43,393 bases of DNA. Source: Clostridium lacusfryxellense (GTDB taxonomy: Bacteria > Bacillota > Clostridia > Clostridiales > Clostridiaceae). The stretch lies in the NCBI RefSeq assembly GCF_018861735.1, contig NZ_JAHLEB010000044.1, forward strand, positions 1 to 43,393, in the 5' to 3' direction. Below the pieces are notes generated by a model. The model had not been told where the DNA came from and ran no database searches. It saw nothing but the letters and a program-made list of their open reading frames with translations. A program made the position numbers and the translations under genes. Below, piece by piece: positions 31,013 to 38,494 of the stretch (position 1 is its first letter; the number at the start of each line of letters is the position of its first letter).

Positions 31013-31540
31013 ATGAAATATTTTAAAAAAATAGTAGGTAAACATGTTTATCTATCACCTATGAATGCTGAAGATGCAGAAATATATGTTAAGTGGCTTA
31101 ACGATTCTAGTGTAACAGATGGATTGGGAACATCGTGCATAATCACATCTTTGGAAAGTGAAAAAGAGTGGATTATGAATAATTCCAATAAATATCAGTT
31201 CGCAATCATAAGGTTAGAAGATGATAAATTGGTTGGAAATTGTGGTATTCAGGAAATTGAGCAATTAAGACAATGTGCAGAAGTTGGTTTGTTTATTGGA
31301 GATGAAGAAAATCGCAATAAAGGATACGGAGAAGAAGTGCTTAATCTATTATTAGGTTATGGATTTGATTATTTAAATTTAAATAATATAATGTTAAAAG
31401 TTTTTTCGTTTAATGAAAGAGCTATTAATTGCTACAAGAAAGTAGGGTTTAGTGAAATAGGAAGGAGAAGACAGTGTTATTATTTGAAGGGTAAATTTTA
31501 TGACAACGTATATATGGACATATTAAAAGAAGAACGATAA
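31013..31540 (+). CDS. GNAT family N-acetyltransferase (RimJ/RimL-like)
   Basis: 175 residues. KYFKKIVGKHVYLSPMNAEDAEIYVKWLND is the RimJ-type start, VGLFIGDEENRNKGYGEEVLNLLLGYGF is motif A, and KVFSFNERAINCYKKVGFSEIGRRR the C-terminal motif. GAAGGAGAG precedes the ATG. Related at domain level to the gene at 30059 but clearly a different subfamily. Confidence 0.9.
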   Translation: MKYFKKIVGKHVYLSPMNAEDAEIYVKWLNDSSVTDGLGTSCIITSLESEKEWIMNNSNKYQFAIIRLEDDKLVGNCGIQEIEQLRQCAEVGLFIGDEENRNKGYGEEVLNLLLGYGFDYLNLNNIMLKVFSFNERAINCYKKVGFSEIGRRRQCYYLKGKFYDNVYMDILKEER

Positions 31541-31596
31541 GCAGTAACCGTTATATACTGTTATAGAATTAAATATGTTGCATCGCAACATTAAAC

Positions 31597-31809
31597 ATGT
31601 CATTTTTGGCATATACCAATTCTAGTATGGCATGGACTCAATTAAAAAAAGTAGAAATTTATAATAAAACACATGAAGTGCATATTCTGTATTACAATAA
31701 ACGAGGTTGCAGCGATTTAACTTTTGAAAAGGAAAATCTTAATGTGATTTTAAAAGTTTTAAGAGAACATTTAGATGATGAAATCATTAAGGTTATCAAT
31801 AAGACATAA
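31597..31809 (+). CDS. Short hypothetical protein, possibly a fragment
   Basis: 70 codons, the C-terminal half of which (KKVEIYNKTHEVHILYYNKRGCSDLTFEKENLNVILKVLREHLDD) looks like part of a PH-like beta-barrel with a closing helix. There is no clear ribosome binding site, so it may be the remaining end of a larger protein. No family assigned. Confidence 0.4.
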   Translation: MSFLAYTNSSMAWTQLKKVEIYNKTHEVHILYYNKRGCSDLTFEKENLNVILKVLREHLDDEIIKVINKT

Positions 31810-31968
31810 AGCTGATGGCGATTAGCTTAGGTTCATTCTCACAGGTTTCATATACAACATCCCTAGAAATTCCCATTTTCATTTTTTATATTTGGTGAGT
31901 CTTTTTTAGCAGTTTTATTAATACATATAAAACAGTATGTTATCAAATATAATAGAGGAGGATAAGCA

Positions 31969-32337
31969 ATGGTCAAGGGAGACAAACAAAGGGGAATGTG
32001 GTTAACTTCAATTTTATTGGTATTTATCATTATATATATTTTTTGTATACTAAATAATTTATATATTGCTTCAAGAGAACCTGGAGGTCTAATGAATCTG
32101 CTTGCATTAAAAACAATGATTTTACCTTTAATCCAACTTTCAGGTCTTATGCTGATATTAAAGTGGAAGAAATTAGGCTTATACATGTATATATCTGTGT
32201 GCTTATTTTTAATAGTAACAGGTTTTATAAATTCCTCAAGTTATATATTAGTTGCAATTATGAATATGGTAATTTACTTAATAATCTCACTATCATTATA
32301 TTGTTTAATATGTCCGATATGGGATAGCATGGAATAG
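31969..32337 (+). CDS. Four-helix membrane protein
   Basis: 122 residues, four hydrophobic helices (about 10-30, 41-61, 67-86 and 89-112) with the loop ASREPGGLMNL. AGAGGAGGATAAGCA precedes the ATG. It resembles short integral membrane proteins found near accessory genes in clostridia. Function unknown. It is terminated at 32349-32387. Confidence 0.6.
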   Translation: MVKGDKQRGMWLTSILLVFIIIYIFCILNNLYIASREPGGLMNLLALKTMILPLIQLSGLMLILKWKKLGLYMYISVCLFLIVTGFINSSSYILVAIMNMVIYLIISLSLYCLICPIWDSME

Positions 32338-32348
32338 TGAAAGTAAAA

Positions 32349-32387
32349 CAATGCGCAATTTAGCCTGAAATTGTTCATTGCTTTTTT
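32349..32387 (+). terminator. Terminator with internal loop
   Basis: CAATGCGCAATTT / AAATTGTTCATTG (32349-32361 and 32368-32380) pair except for a two-base internal loop, followed by CTTTTTT. Confidence 0.8.
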
Positions 32388-32605
32388 GCGTTTAAGTTAA
32401 AATCCTGGGTAAGTTCATAGATAGGGGGTAGTTCTACGCCTATTTTCAGTAATAAGCAAAATTTAAAAGGATTACAGATACATTTGTGGAAGTTACAGTT
32501 AATAAGCTTAATGTTAAAACTAATTTCAGATTGGTAATTTGTGTTTTTAGTGGTAACGTTCTAAGCAGGATAATATTCGAAAAACTTAAGGGGGATTACT
32601 ATTAT

Positions 32606-32773
32606 ATGAAAAAATTTAAAGCCAGTAACTTAAATTTTATTTCAGGAAGCTTATTTGCAATTGCATCATTAATATATTCTAGTTCAAATAATAAAATACA
32701 AGTATTTATATTTATATGTTTGGGATTCATATTTATTGCATTGGGATTTATTCAGAAAAAAAACGAAAAATAA
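32606..32773 (+). CDS. Two-helix membrane protein
   Basis: 55 residues from ATG 32606, behind AAGGGGGATT. It has helices near 10-23 and 31-48 and ends in KKNEK. The frame is open from 32486, but that upstream part has no start signal and is probably the end of a lost gene. Confidence 0.5.
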   Translation: MKKFKASNLNFISGSLFAIASLIYSSSNNKIQVFIFICLGFIFIALGFIQKKNEK

Positions 32774-32791
32774 TTAATTGGAGGAGTTAGA

Positions 32792-32953
32792 ATGCCCTTT
32801 AATGATATAAAAACGGAAAGATTAGAAAATCAAAGGTCAATTCGTCTTATAGAAAACCTTGGGTTTGTTTTATCTGATTCAAGTTATGAATTGTTTAGAG
32901 GGAAGGAATACTTGCATAATACATACTCTCTTTATATACCCCAATTAATATAA
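32792..32953 (+). pseudogene. GNAT gene with a large internal in-frame deletion
   Basis: Starts properly behind GGAGGAG with MPFNDIKTERL, the normal N-terminus of a RimJ-type GNAT, and then jumps to ENQRSIRLIENLGFVLSDSSYE and LFRGKEYLHNTYSLYIPQ, the normal C-terminal motif. Only 53 codons remain; about 100 codons, including the acetyl-CoA-binding motif A, are missing. The frame is kept across the join, so a stub protein could still be made. Confidence 0.75.
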
Positions 32954-33098
32954 TCTATAATTCAGTTAATATACTAGAATGATGTAGCAGATTCCACTTA
33001 ATATTATGCTGGTTATGTTGAAATAGGTGATTTTATATTTCCCATTAACGTTGATAAATGAAGAAATAGATAAATTATAATAATGAAGAGAGGTTAAT

Positions 33099-33458
33099 AT
33101 GATGACTAATAAACTTAGAAGCAAAATTACTGGGATGTTTTTTTATAATATAATGTTATTGGGATGGGTACTTCTAAATTTGAGAATGATAGCTAAAGGA
33201 ATACAATCTGCATTATGGGCACCTGTTGGTGAGGCAACAAAAGCTATAACAGCATGTAGCTATTCTTGGACTGGCTTAACATTAATTATATCTGAAAATG
33301 GTAAATATAGCGAGACCGTAATAGTAAATAATTTTTTATGCGTAACGTTGGTTATAGCAGTATTGTACAATATATATTGTATTATTAGAGTCTTTAAATT
33401 GCAAGATAGTGAAGCACTTTCCGAGAATAAAACTATGTTCAATGACGGATCTAAATAA
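33099..33458 (+). CDS. Two-helix membrane protein
   Basis: 119 residues; helices at about 13-32 and 80-97 with the loop GKGIQSALWAPVGEATKAITACSYSWT. GAGAGGTTAAT precedes two ATG codons. No family recognised. It is followed by gene debris at 33495-33608. Confidence 0.5.
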   Translation: MMTNKLRSKITGMFFYNIMLLGWVLLNLRMIAKGIQSALWAPVGEATKAITACSYSWTGLTLIISENGKYSETVIVNNFLCVTLVIAVLYNIYCIIRVFKLQDSEALSENKTMFNDGSK

Positions 33459-33494
33459 TAACGAGTGTGTTCCAGTTACTTTGCCACTGGTTAC

Positions 33495-33608
33495 ATGGAG
33501 GATGGAACAACCCAATTATCAAAAGGATTTATAACTTTAGATTATTATTCAAACGGGTCTAGCTTAGTCAACAGTATAATTACACCAACAATAGTAATCA
33601 AAGACTAA
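33495..33608 (+). pseudogene. C-terminal remnant sharing sequence with 41.4 kb
   Basis: A 37-codon open frame without a ribosome site ends LDYYSNGSSLVNSI followed by ITPTIVIKD. Two of its segments recur in the same order around 41416-41528 (see findings), so it is part of a duplicated and rearranged patch. Confidence 0.35.
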
Positions 33609-33643
33609 TAATTATTATTTCTATTTTATTGGGGAGGTGTAGT

Positions 33644-33823
33644 ATGGACAAGCGTTTTACTTTTAATGAAGACGTTAAGAATTATGATGAATGGAGACCA
33701 ACATATTGTAAAGAATTATACAATGATATTATTCAATATTCAGAACTTAATCAAAATAAAAAAGCAATGGAAGTTGGAATCGGTACTGGGCAAGCAACTA
33801 TGCCCTTTTCTACTATAAGTTAA
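33644..33823 (+). pseudogene. N-terminal fragment of a class I SAM methyltransferase
   Basis: Behind GGGGAGGTG, the frame encodes MDKRFTFNEDVKNYDEWRP and later AMEVGIGTGQATMPF, the SAM-binding motif I (E/DxGxGxG). It stops eight residues after that, so only about a quarter of the protein remains. The following bases belong to another gene in a different frame, showing a deletion-fusion. Confidence 0.75.
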
Positions 33824-33831
33824 GTGATGGT

Positions 33832-34104
33832 TTGAGCATTGCTACAAATAAAGATAGACAAGTTATTAGAATAGTAATAGATGATGAAACTGATATAAGT
33901 ATAAAAACAAGCAAAAATATTAATCTAAAAAATTCAGTTGATGATGTTATTAAGGCTTATGGTACAAATTATTATAAGAGGATTGATGATACTGGGATGT
34001 CCGTAATTGGGTATGTAGATAAGAAGAGTAAAGTAACTCTTGAATTTTTCAATAATCAAAACAAGGTTACAATGATTCGATATGATATTTCTTCAATGCA
34101 GTAA
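33832..34104 (+). pseudogene. C-terminal part of an unrelated exported protein
   Basis: 90 codons (nominal start TTG 33832) continuing upstream in frame to LFYYKLSDG, with no ribosome site. The sequence INLKNSVDDVIKAYGTNYYK and the strand KVTLEFFNNQNKVTMIRYDI are typical of C-terminal domains of clostridial lipoproteins. Its N-terminal half has been replaced by the methyltransferase fragment. Confidence 0.55.
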
Positions 34105-34238
34105 TAAGTAATCCATAATTTTCTTGTGAGTCTAAATGCTTCCTAATATTATTATTGTTTTTATTAGAAATTACTGGTAGTATTAAACAAATAGTTTGTG
34201 TGATGTATTGTACACATTTATCTTGAAAGGAGTATATT

Positions 34239-34553
34239 ATGTTTGGTTTGCTTAATCTTGGTAGCCTCATACTTGGTTTAATTGCTTGGATGCTTCCAGT
34301 TGTTAATCTCATGCGATATAAAAAGTATAGTCATAGGAATTGGGTCGCTTTTTCCATTGTGAGCATCAGTGCTTGTGCTATTTCGCTATGTTTTCAGATT
34401 TTCTATAACTATCATCTGGTAAAGATTGCAGATTGGTCTGCTCTTATGGACACGGCGGGTGCTACGGCTCTTGTTGCGGGAGTTCTTCTCATTGTTACTA
34501 TCATATTAAATGCGATTACTCTCATTGTATATCATTGCAGAACAACAAAGTAG
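34239..34553 (+). CDS. Three-helix membrane protein of foreign composition
   Basis: 104 residues: helices near 3-22, 36-56 and 75-100, with the conserved-looking WMLPVVNLMRYKKYSHRNW. The coding region is visibly richer in G and C (for example ACACGGCGGGTGCTACGGCT) than its neighbours, so it was probably acquired recently. TGAAAGGAG precedes the ATG. No family assigned. Confidence 0.6.
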   Translation: MFGLLNLGSLILGLIAWMLPVVNLMRYKKYSHRNWVAFSIVSISACAISLCFQIFYNYHLVKIADWSALMDTAGATALVAGVLLIVTIILNAITLIVYHCRTTK

Positions 34554-34616
34554 GATGCTCAAATTCCAATTTATATAATAGAAATAACAAAATATATTTA
34601 TAATTACTTAGATTTT

Positions 34617-34781
34617 TTATATAATCTCTTTTTTATTTCTAGTATCTACAAAAATTATTGCAGATAAAATAATACATATAGCAGAAACCATATATCCCTT
34701 AGTTCCAAAAGTATCTCCAAACAGTAACCCTATTGTACCTAAAAAAAGAAAAAACATGTCTACAAATTTCATTTCTTTCAC
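34617..34781 (-). CDS. Small membrane protein (54 aa)
   Basis: The minus strand encodes two hydrophobic helices (FVDMFFLFLGTIGLLFG and YMVSAICIILSAIIFV) and a charged end DTRNKKEII. The GTG at 34781 is preceded by GAGGAG; an ATG nine bases in is an alternative. It lies downstream of the GxGD-type protease gene on the same strand, 173 bases away. Confidence 0.5.
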   Translation of the reverse strand: MKEMKFVDMFFLFLGTIGLLFGDTFGTKGYMVSAICIILSAIIFVDTRNKKEII

Positions 34782-34954
34782 TTAAAACATCTCCTCTTTG
34801 TTTTATAGATCAAATTTATTATTATTACTTTTAGTATATTCTCATTTGTAATATTATACAACAAATGTTTTTAAATGTTATATCATAGAATTAAAAAGTA
34901 TTCTTTGTAATTTAAACACTTGTAATTACTTAAAAATGGTAAATAGCTAAATAT

Positions 34955-35605
34955 TTAATAGATAAATTTTATAAATATTGGTATTACAAAAATAAACGGA
35001 ATAAATGTTGCTGGGAATCCTTTATACCATTTTTTATTATATATAAATGAAACTATAATCCAATTTATTGTACATCCTAAGAATATTAGACAGGCTCCAT
35101 AAAATAAAAAGTCAAAATTGTTACTCATTTTATATATACTAGAAAGTAATATTGAATAAAACAAAAAATCACCGAATCCTTTTGTTGGTATTGGTTTTTT
35201 ATCTTTAAACGACTTACCGTATACGATTAGTTTCCACATCAAATGTTTATTTGCCATAATTTTAGCATTTGTAGTTTTTGACCCGATTTTTGTGAAACTG
35301 AGAATATCAAATATTGACATTCCTATACCGAGTCCAATTAAACTTGATAACGGAATAATTATTCCAATCATACTCCCAATAAAAGCAACACAGATCAAGC
35401 ATATCCAACTATTAATAATTAAATGTTCTTTATTATATGGTTTTCTAATATAGGTTATTAAAAATAGTACCCCAATTATAGAACTCATTGATATTAAAAA
35501 TAAGGATAAATTCATAATAACCAAACATGTTATGAACAATGAAATTATCATTATAATAATTGAATGTAAAATTGATTCTATTAATTTTTCTTTTAATTCT
35601 GTCAT
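34955..35605 (-). CDS. Putative GxGD intramembrane aspartyl protease (presenilin/SPP-like)
   Basis: 216 residues with about seven transmembrane helices. One helix holds GLGIGMSIFDILSF with Asp100, at the place of the presenilin/SPP YD motif (here FD). After a basic loop comes KGFGDFLFYSILL, a perfect GxGD motif with Asp146 at the start of the next helix. Near the C-terminus GFPATFIPF resembles the PAL motif. These are the three active-site landmarks of GxGD proteases in the right order. The protein is shorter than typical nine-helix family members, and a relation to type IV prepilin peptidases (also GxGD) cannot be excluded. GGAGGTATACCAATA precedes the ATG. Substrates are unknown. Confidence 0.6.
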   Translation of the reverse strand: MTELKEKLIESILHSIIIMIISLFITCLVIMNLSLFLISMSSIIGVLFLITYIRKPYNKEHLIINSWICLICVAFIGSMIGIIIPLSSLIGLGIGMSIFDILSFTKIGSKTTNAKIMANKHLMWKLIVYGKSFKDKKPIPTKGFGDFLFYSILLSSIYKMSNNFDFLFYGACLIFLGCTINWIIVSFIYNKKWYKGFPATFIPFIFVIPIFIKFIY

Positions 35606-35782
35606 TATTGGTATACCTCCTTAATCTAAAATACGAGTTTATTACTATACAATTTAAATTCATGATATATATTCAATGATACCATAATTATTATAATTAT
35701 TACAATTATCATAAATTAAGTAAAATTGTTAGGCTATGATCCGCAAAGAGAATTAACTCTACTAAAAAATTACAATAAAGTG

Positions 35783-35813
35783 TTGACACTAACACAATGT
35801 CATAGTGTAATAT
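35783..35813 (+). promoter_or_regulatory. MerR-type promoter with 19-bp spacer and dyad
   Basis: TTGACA (35783-35788), a 19-bp spacer, then TAATAT (35808-35813). Within the spacer, ACACTA (35786-35791) and TAGTGT (35803-35808) form a dyad centred between the two hexamers. The over-long spacer with central dyad is the hallmark of promoters activated by MerR proteins, so the regulator downstream is probably autoregulated. Confidence 0.75.
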
Positions 35814-35905
35814 AAAAATAGAGCTTCAGTATATTGATAAAACTCATAGCCGGCGGAGTGTAGACAGTATTGATAGGCTCTAAAATTAAAGTTGGAGGTG
35901 CAGCA

Positions 35906-37063
35906 ATGAAAACAATAAAACAAGTTTCGGATTTGACAGGAATAAGTGTGCGTATGTTACATTACTACGATAAAATCGGATTGTTAAAACCAAATGATTT
36001 TACAGACGCAGGTTACAGGCTTTATGACGATGAAGCTCTTGAAACCCTACAGCAAATTTTATTTTTTAAGGAACTTGATATACCTTTGAAAGAAGTTAAA
36101 GAAATCATTGCTAGTGCCCACTTTGATAAAATGCAAGCTCTAAAAAGCCATGAAAAGTTGCTTGTTATAAAACGCAACAGATTGAATGCTTTAATAGAAC
36201 TTGTAAATAAGACATTAAAAGGAGAAAGTACAATGAGTTTTGAAGAATTTGATATGACTGAATATTATAATGCACTAGAAGAGTTTAAAACTGAACACAA
36301 AAATATTATAATTAAATCTTATGGTAGTATAGATAAATATGATAAATTTATTGAAACATGTAAATCTAAGGAAGTTGAAATTGCTAAAATGGCTATAAAG
36401 GAATATGGGAGTATAAAAAAATATGTTGACGCTATGAAGAAAAATTTTAATAGTGATATGTTTATTAAAGAAGAGCAATTTAATCAGTTTAAAAAAGATT
36501 GTTTGGAAGGTAAACATCCCAAATTAAAAGAATTATATAAAAAGCTTGTATCTGACTTAAGTAAAGATCCTTTTTCAAAAGAAATTCAACAAATTGGTGA
36601 AGAAATAACAAATACAGCTAAAAAAGACTATGAAATTTTCAAAATGGATAATGGAGATGATTATTGGTACTCTATGGTACAAATTTATTTAGTACTTTCT
36701 GATTGGATTGAACTAGTTGATAAGAAATATGGCTCTGGCGCATCTAAATTTATAGGAGAAGCCCTAAAAAAATATTTGGCTAATAAGTTGCCTAAAATAA
36801 ATACATTATATGAGAAACTTACATCTGACTTACTTAAAGACCCTTGTTCAAAGGAGATTCAACAAATTGTTACGGAAATAGCAAATGAGACCCAAAAACA
36901 GAATGAAGCTTTAAAAGTGGATGCGGGAGAAAATCATTGGGCTTATACAGCAGAACTTTATTTGTCAGATTATATATGGATAAAAGTAGCTGATAAGAAA
37001 TATGGCACTGGTGCATCAAAATTTATTGGAGAAGCTATAAAATTTTATTCTGAAAATTATTAA
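35906..37063 (+). CDS. MerR regulator with two tandem TipAS-like domains
   Basis: 385 residues. The N-terminal MerR HTH (TIKQVSDLTGISVRMLHYYDKIGLLKP) and a coiled coil are followed from about residue 115 by a TipAS-type ligand domain, and then by a second copy. The pairs KLKELYKKLVSDLSKDPFSKEIQQI and KINTLYEKLTSDLLKDPCSKEIQQI, and DKKYGSGASKFIGEAL and DKKYGTGASKFIGEAI, show a direct internal duplication. Usual TipA-like proteins (about 250 residues) have one. TipAS domains bind thiopeptide antibiotics. GGAGGTGCAGCA fixes the start. The next gene, VanZ-like, may be its target. Confidence 0.88.
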   Translation: MKTIKQVSDLTGISVRMLHYYDKIGLLKPNDFTDAGYRLYDDEALETLQQILFFKELDIPLKEVKEIIASAHFDKMQALKSHEKLLVIKRNRLNALIELVNKTLKGESTMSFEEFDMTEYYNALEEFKTEHKNIIIKSYGSIDKYDKFIETCKSKEVEIAKMAIKEYGSIKKYVDAMKKNFNSDMFIKEEQFNQFKKDCLEGKHPKLKELYKKLVSDLSKDPFSKEIQQIGEEITNTAKKDYEIFKMDNGDDYWYSMVQIYLVLSDWIELVDKKYGSGASKFIGEALKKYLANKLPKINTLYEKLTSDLLKDPCSKEIQQIVTEIANETQKQNEALKVDAGENHWAYTAELYLSDYIWIKVADKKYGTGASKFIGEAIKFYSENY

Positions 37064-37095
37064 CTTTTGTCACTAAACAAAATTTATGGTAATTA

Positions 37096-37104
37096 TGGTA
37101 TGAT
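37096..37104 (+). promoter_or_regulatory. TGGTATGAT extended -10-like motif
   Basis: Sits in TTATGGTAATTATGGTAT, almost identical to 13221-13238, 45 bases upstream of the VanZ-like gene. Confidence 0.5.
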
Positions 37105-37148
37105 TGAATATATATGGTAAGGCTAAATTAAGTAGGAAGGGGTTACAA

Positions 37149-37754
37149 ATGCTGAAGAATATCTTGAAAAACTCTATTATAATATTATTAAGTTTGATTG
37201 CGTCATGGGCATTACACTATTTTATTATTTCAAATGTTTTAATGCGATTTATGGAATCATCCAATATTCTAAGTATCTCAATAATGATGATTAGTGCATT
37301 TATATTTTATAGCTTAGCTATTTCAATTATTAATAAGAAAGTTAGTGAAATTCACATTGATATAATTGCTATATTATATTACCTTGTTGTAATTGGATTA
37401 ACTTTCTTTAAGTCATATTATAGTACTGGCTATATTAACCTTAATCCTTTAAGTATATTAAATGATTTTCAGGACCATTTTCATCACGCTTTACTTCTTA
37501 CAATTAGTAACACACTTATATATTTGCCTTTAGGAATATATATTAAAAATAAAACGAGGGTTAGTAATAAGAAGCTATTTTTAGGCTTTTTATTTTATAT
37601 TTTGTTAGTTGAGATTATTCAATCAATTAGCCATAGAGGTATTTTTGATATTAATGATATTATTACAAATACTTTAGGCTTTTTTATAGGTGTTTTATGT
37701 GGTAGTTTCGTTACAAAATATAGTACAAACAGTTATAAACAAATTGCTGACTAG
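37149..37754 (+). CDS. VanZ-like family membrane protein
   Basis: 201 residues, about six helices. The VanZ core is SNTLIYLPLGIYI, LVEIIQSISHRGIFDINDIITNTLGFFIG (with the conserved E-Q and R-x-x-x-x-x-D positions). Family members raise teicoplanin or lipoglycopeptide tolerance in some Firmicutes, and many have unknown roles. AAGGGGTTACAA sets the start at 37149; the frame opens at 37104. It is separated by only 85 bases from the MerR gene. Confidence 0.85.
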   Translation: MLKNILKNSIIILLSLIASWALHYFIISNVLMRFMESSNILSISIMMISAFIFYSLAISIINKKVSEIHIDIIAILYYLVVIGLTFFKSYYSTGYINLNPLSILNDFQDHFHHALLLTISNTLIYLPLGIYIKNKTRVSNKKLFLGFLFYILLVEIIQSISHRGIFDINDIITNTLGFFIGVLCGSFVTKYSTNSYKQIAD

Positions 37755-37814
37755 AAGAGGTGGAATAACTTTCTTTGAAAATAATAAATAAGTTATATGA
37801 AAGTGAGGGATGAA

Positions 37815-38333
37815 ATGAATTGCAAAAAATTAGCAGGTGAAAAAGCAGTTGAATTTATTAAAGATGGTATGATTATTGGTCTAGGAACAGGTTCAACTGT
37901 TTATTATACAACTGTAAAATTATCTGAAAAAGTAAAAGAAGGACTAAATATTAAAGCAGTTTCTACATCAAGTTCAACTACCCAACTTGCTAAACAATTA
38001 GGTATATCTGTAATTCCTTTTGAAAAGGTAGATTACATTGATTTGACTATAGACGGTGCAGATGAAGTTGATGGTTCGCTCAATGGAATTAAAGGAGGTG
38101 GTGGAGCATTATTATATGAAAAATTAGTTGCTACTGCATCAAATAAGGTTATTTGGGTGATCGATGAAAATAAAAGAGTTAAATATCTTGGTAAGTTTCC
38201 ACTTCCTATTGAGGTGGTACCATTTGCATATCATCAAATCTTTAATAAGTTAAAAATATTGAAATTAAATCCAGTTATTAGAAAAAGTCACGATAATAAA
38301 TATATTACCGATGGACAGCATTATATAATTGAT
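37815..38333 (+). pseudogene. rpiA: Ribose-5-phosphate isomerase A, 5' part (interrupted by IS)
   Basis: Encodes the RpiA N-terminus and core: GLGTGSTVYYTTVKL (phosphate loop), STSSSTTQLAKQLGI, YIDLTIDGADEVDGSLNGIKGGGGALLYEKL (catalytic Asp and GGGGAL loop) and WVIDENKRVKYLGKFPLPIEVVPFAY. The frame runs to IITDG-like YITDGQHYIID at TTGAT (38329-38333) and then hits a stop two codons into the insertion. The catalytic part survives but the C-terminus is cut off. GAGGGATGAA sets the start at 37815. RpiA interconverts ribose-5-phosphate and ribulose-5-phosphate; another copy may exist elsewhere. Confidence 0.88.
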
Positions 38334-38494
38334 AACTAAACCACGCACACTCGTTACTTCAGTGGTGAGTTAGTGGTTCTTTTACGGGAGTAAAAACATG
38401 GTTACAATTTAAAAATAGAATATAAGTTCGCATTTTTGTTATAATAGCTGTATATGTAGGACATAATAATAGTATTAAAAAGGAGGCGTTTATC

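Noticed and set aside
32486-32605. N-terminal extension of the small membrane protein at 32606
   Set aside because: No start signal, and a strong ribosome site lies directly before the internal ATG.
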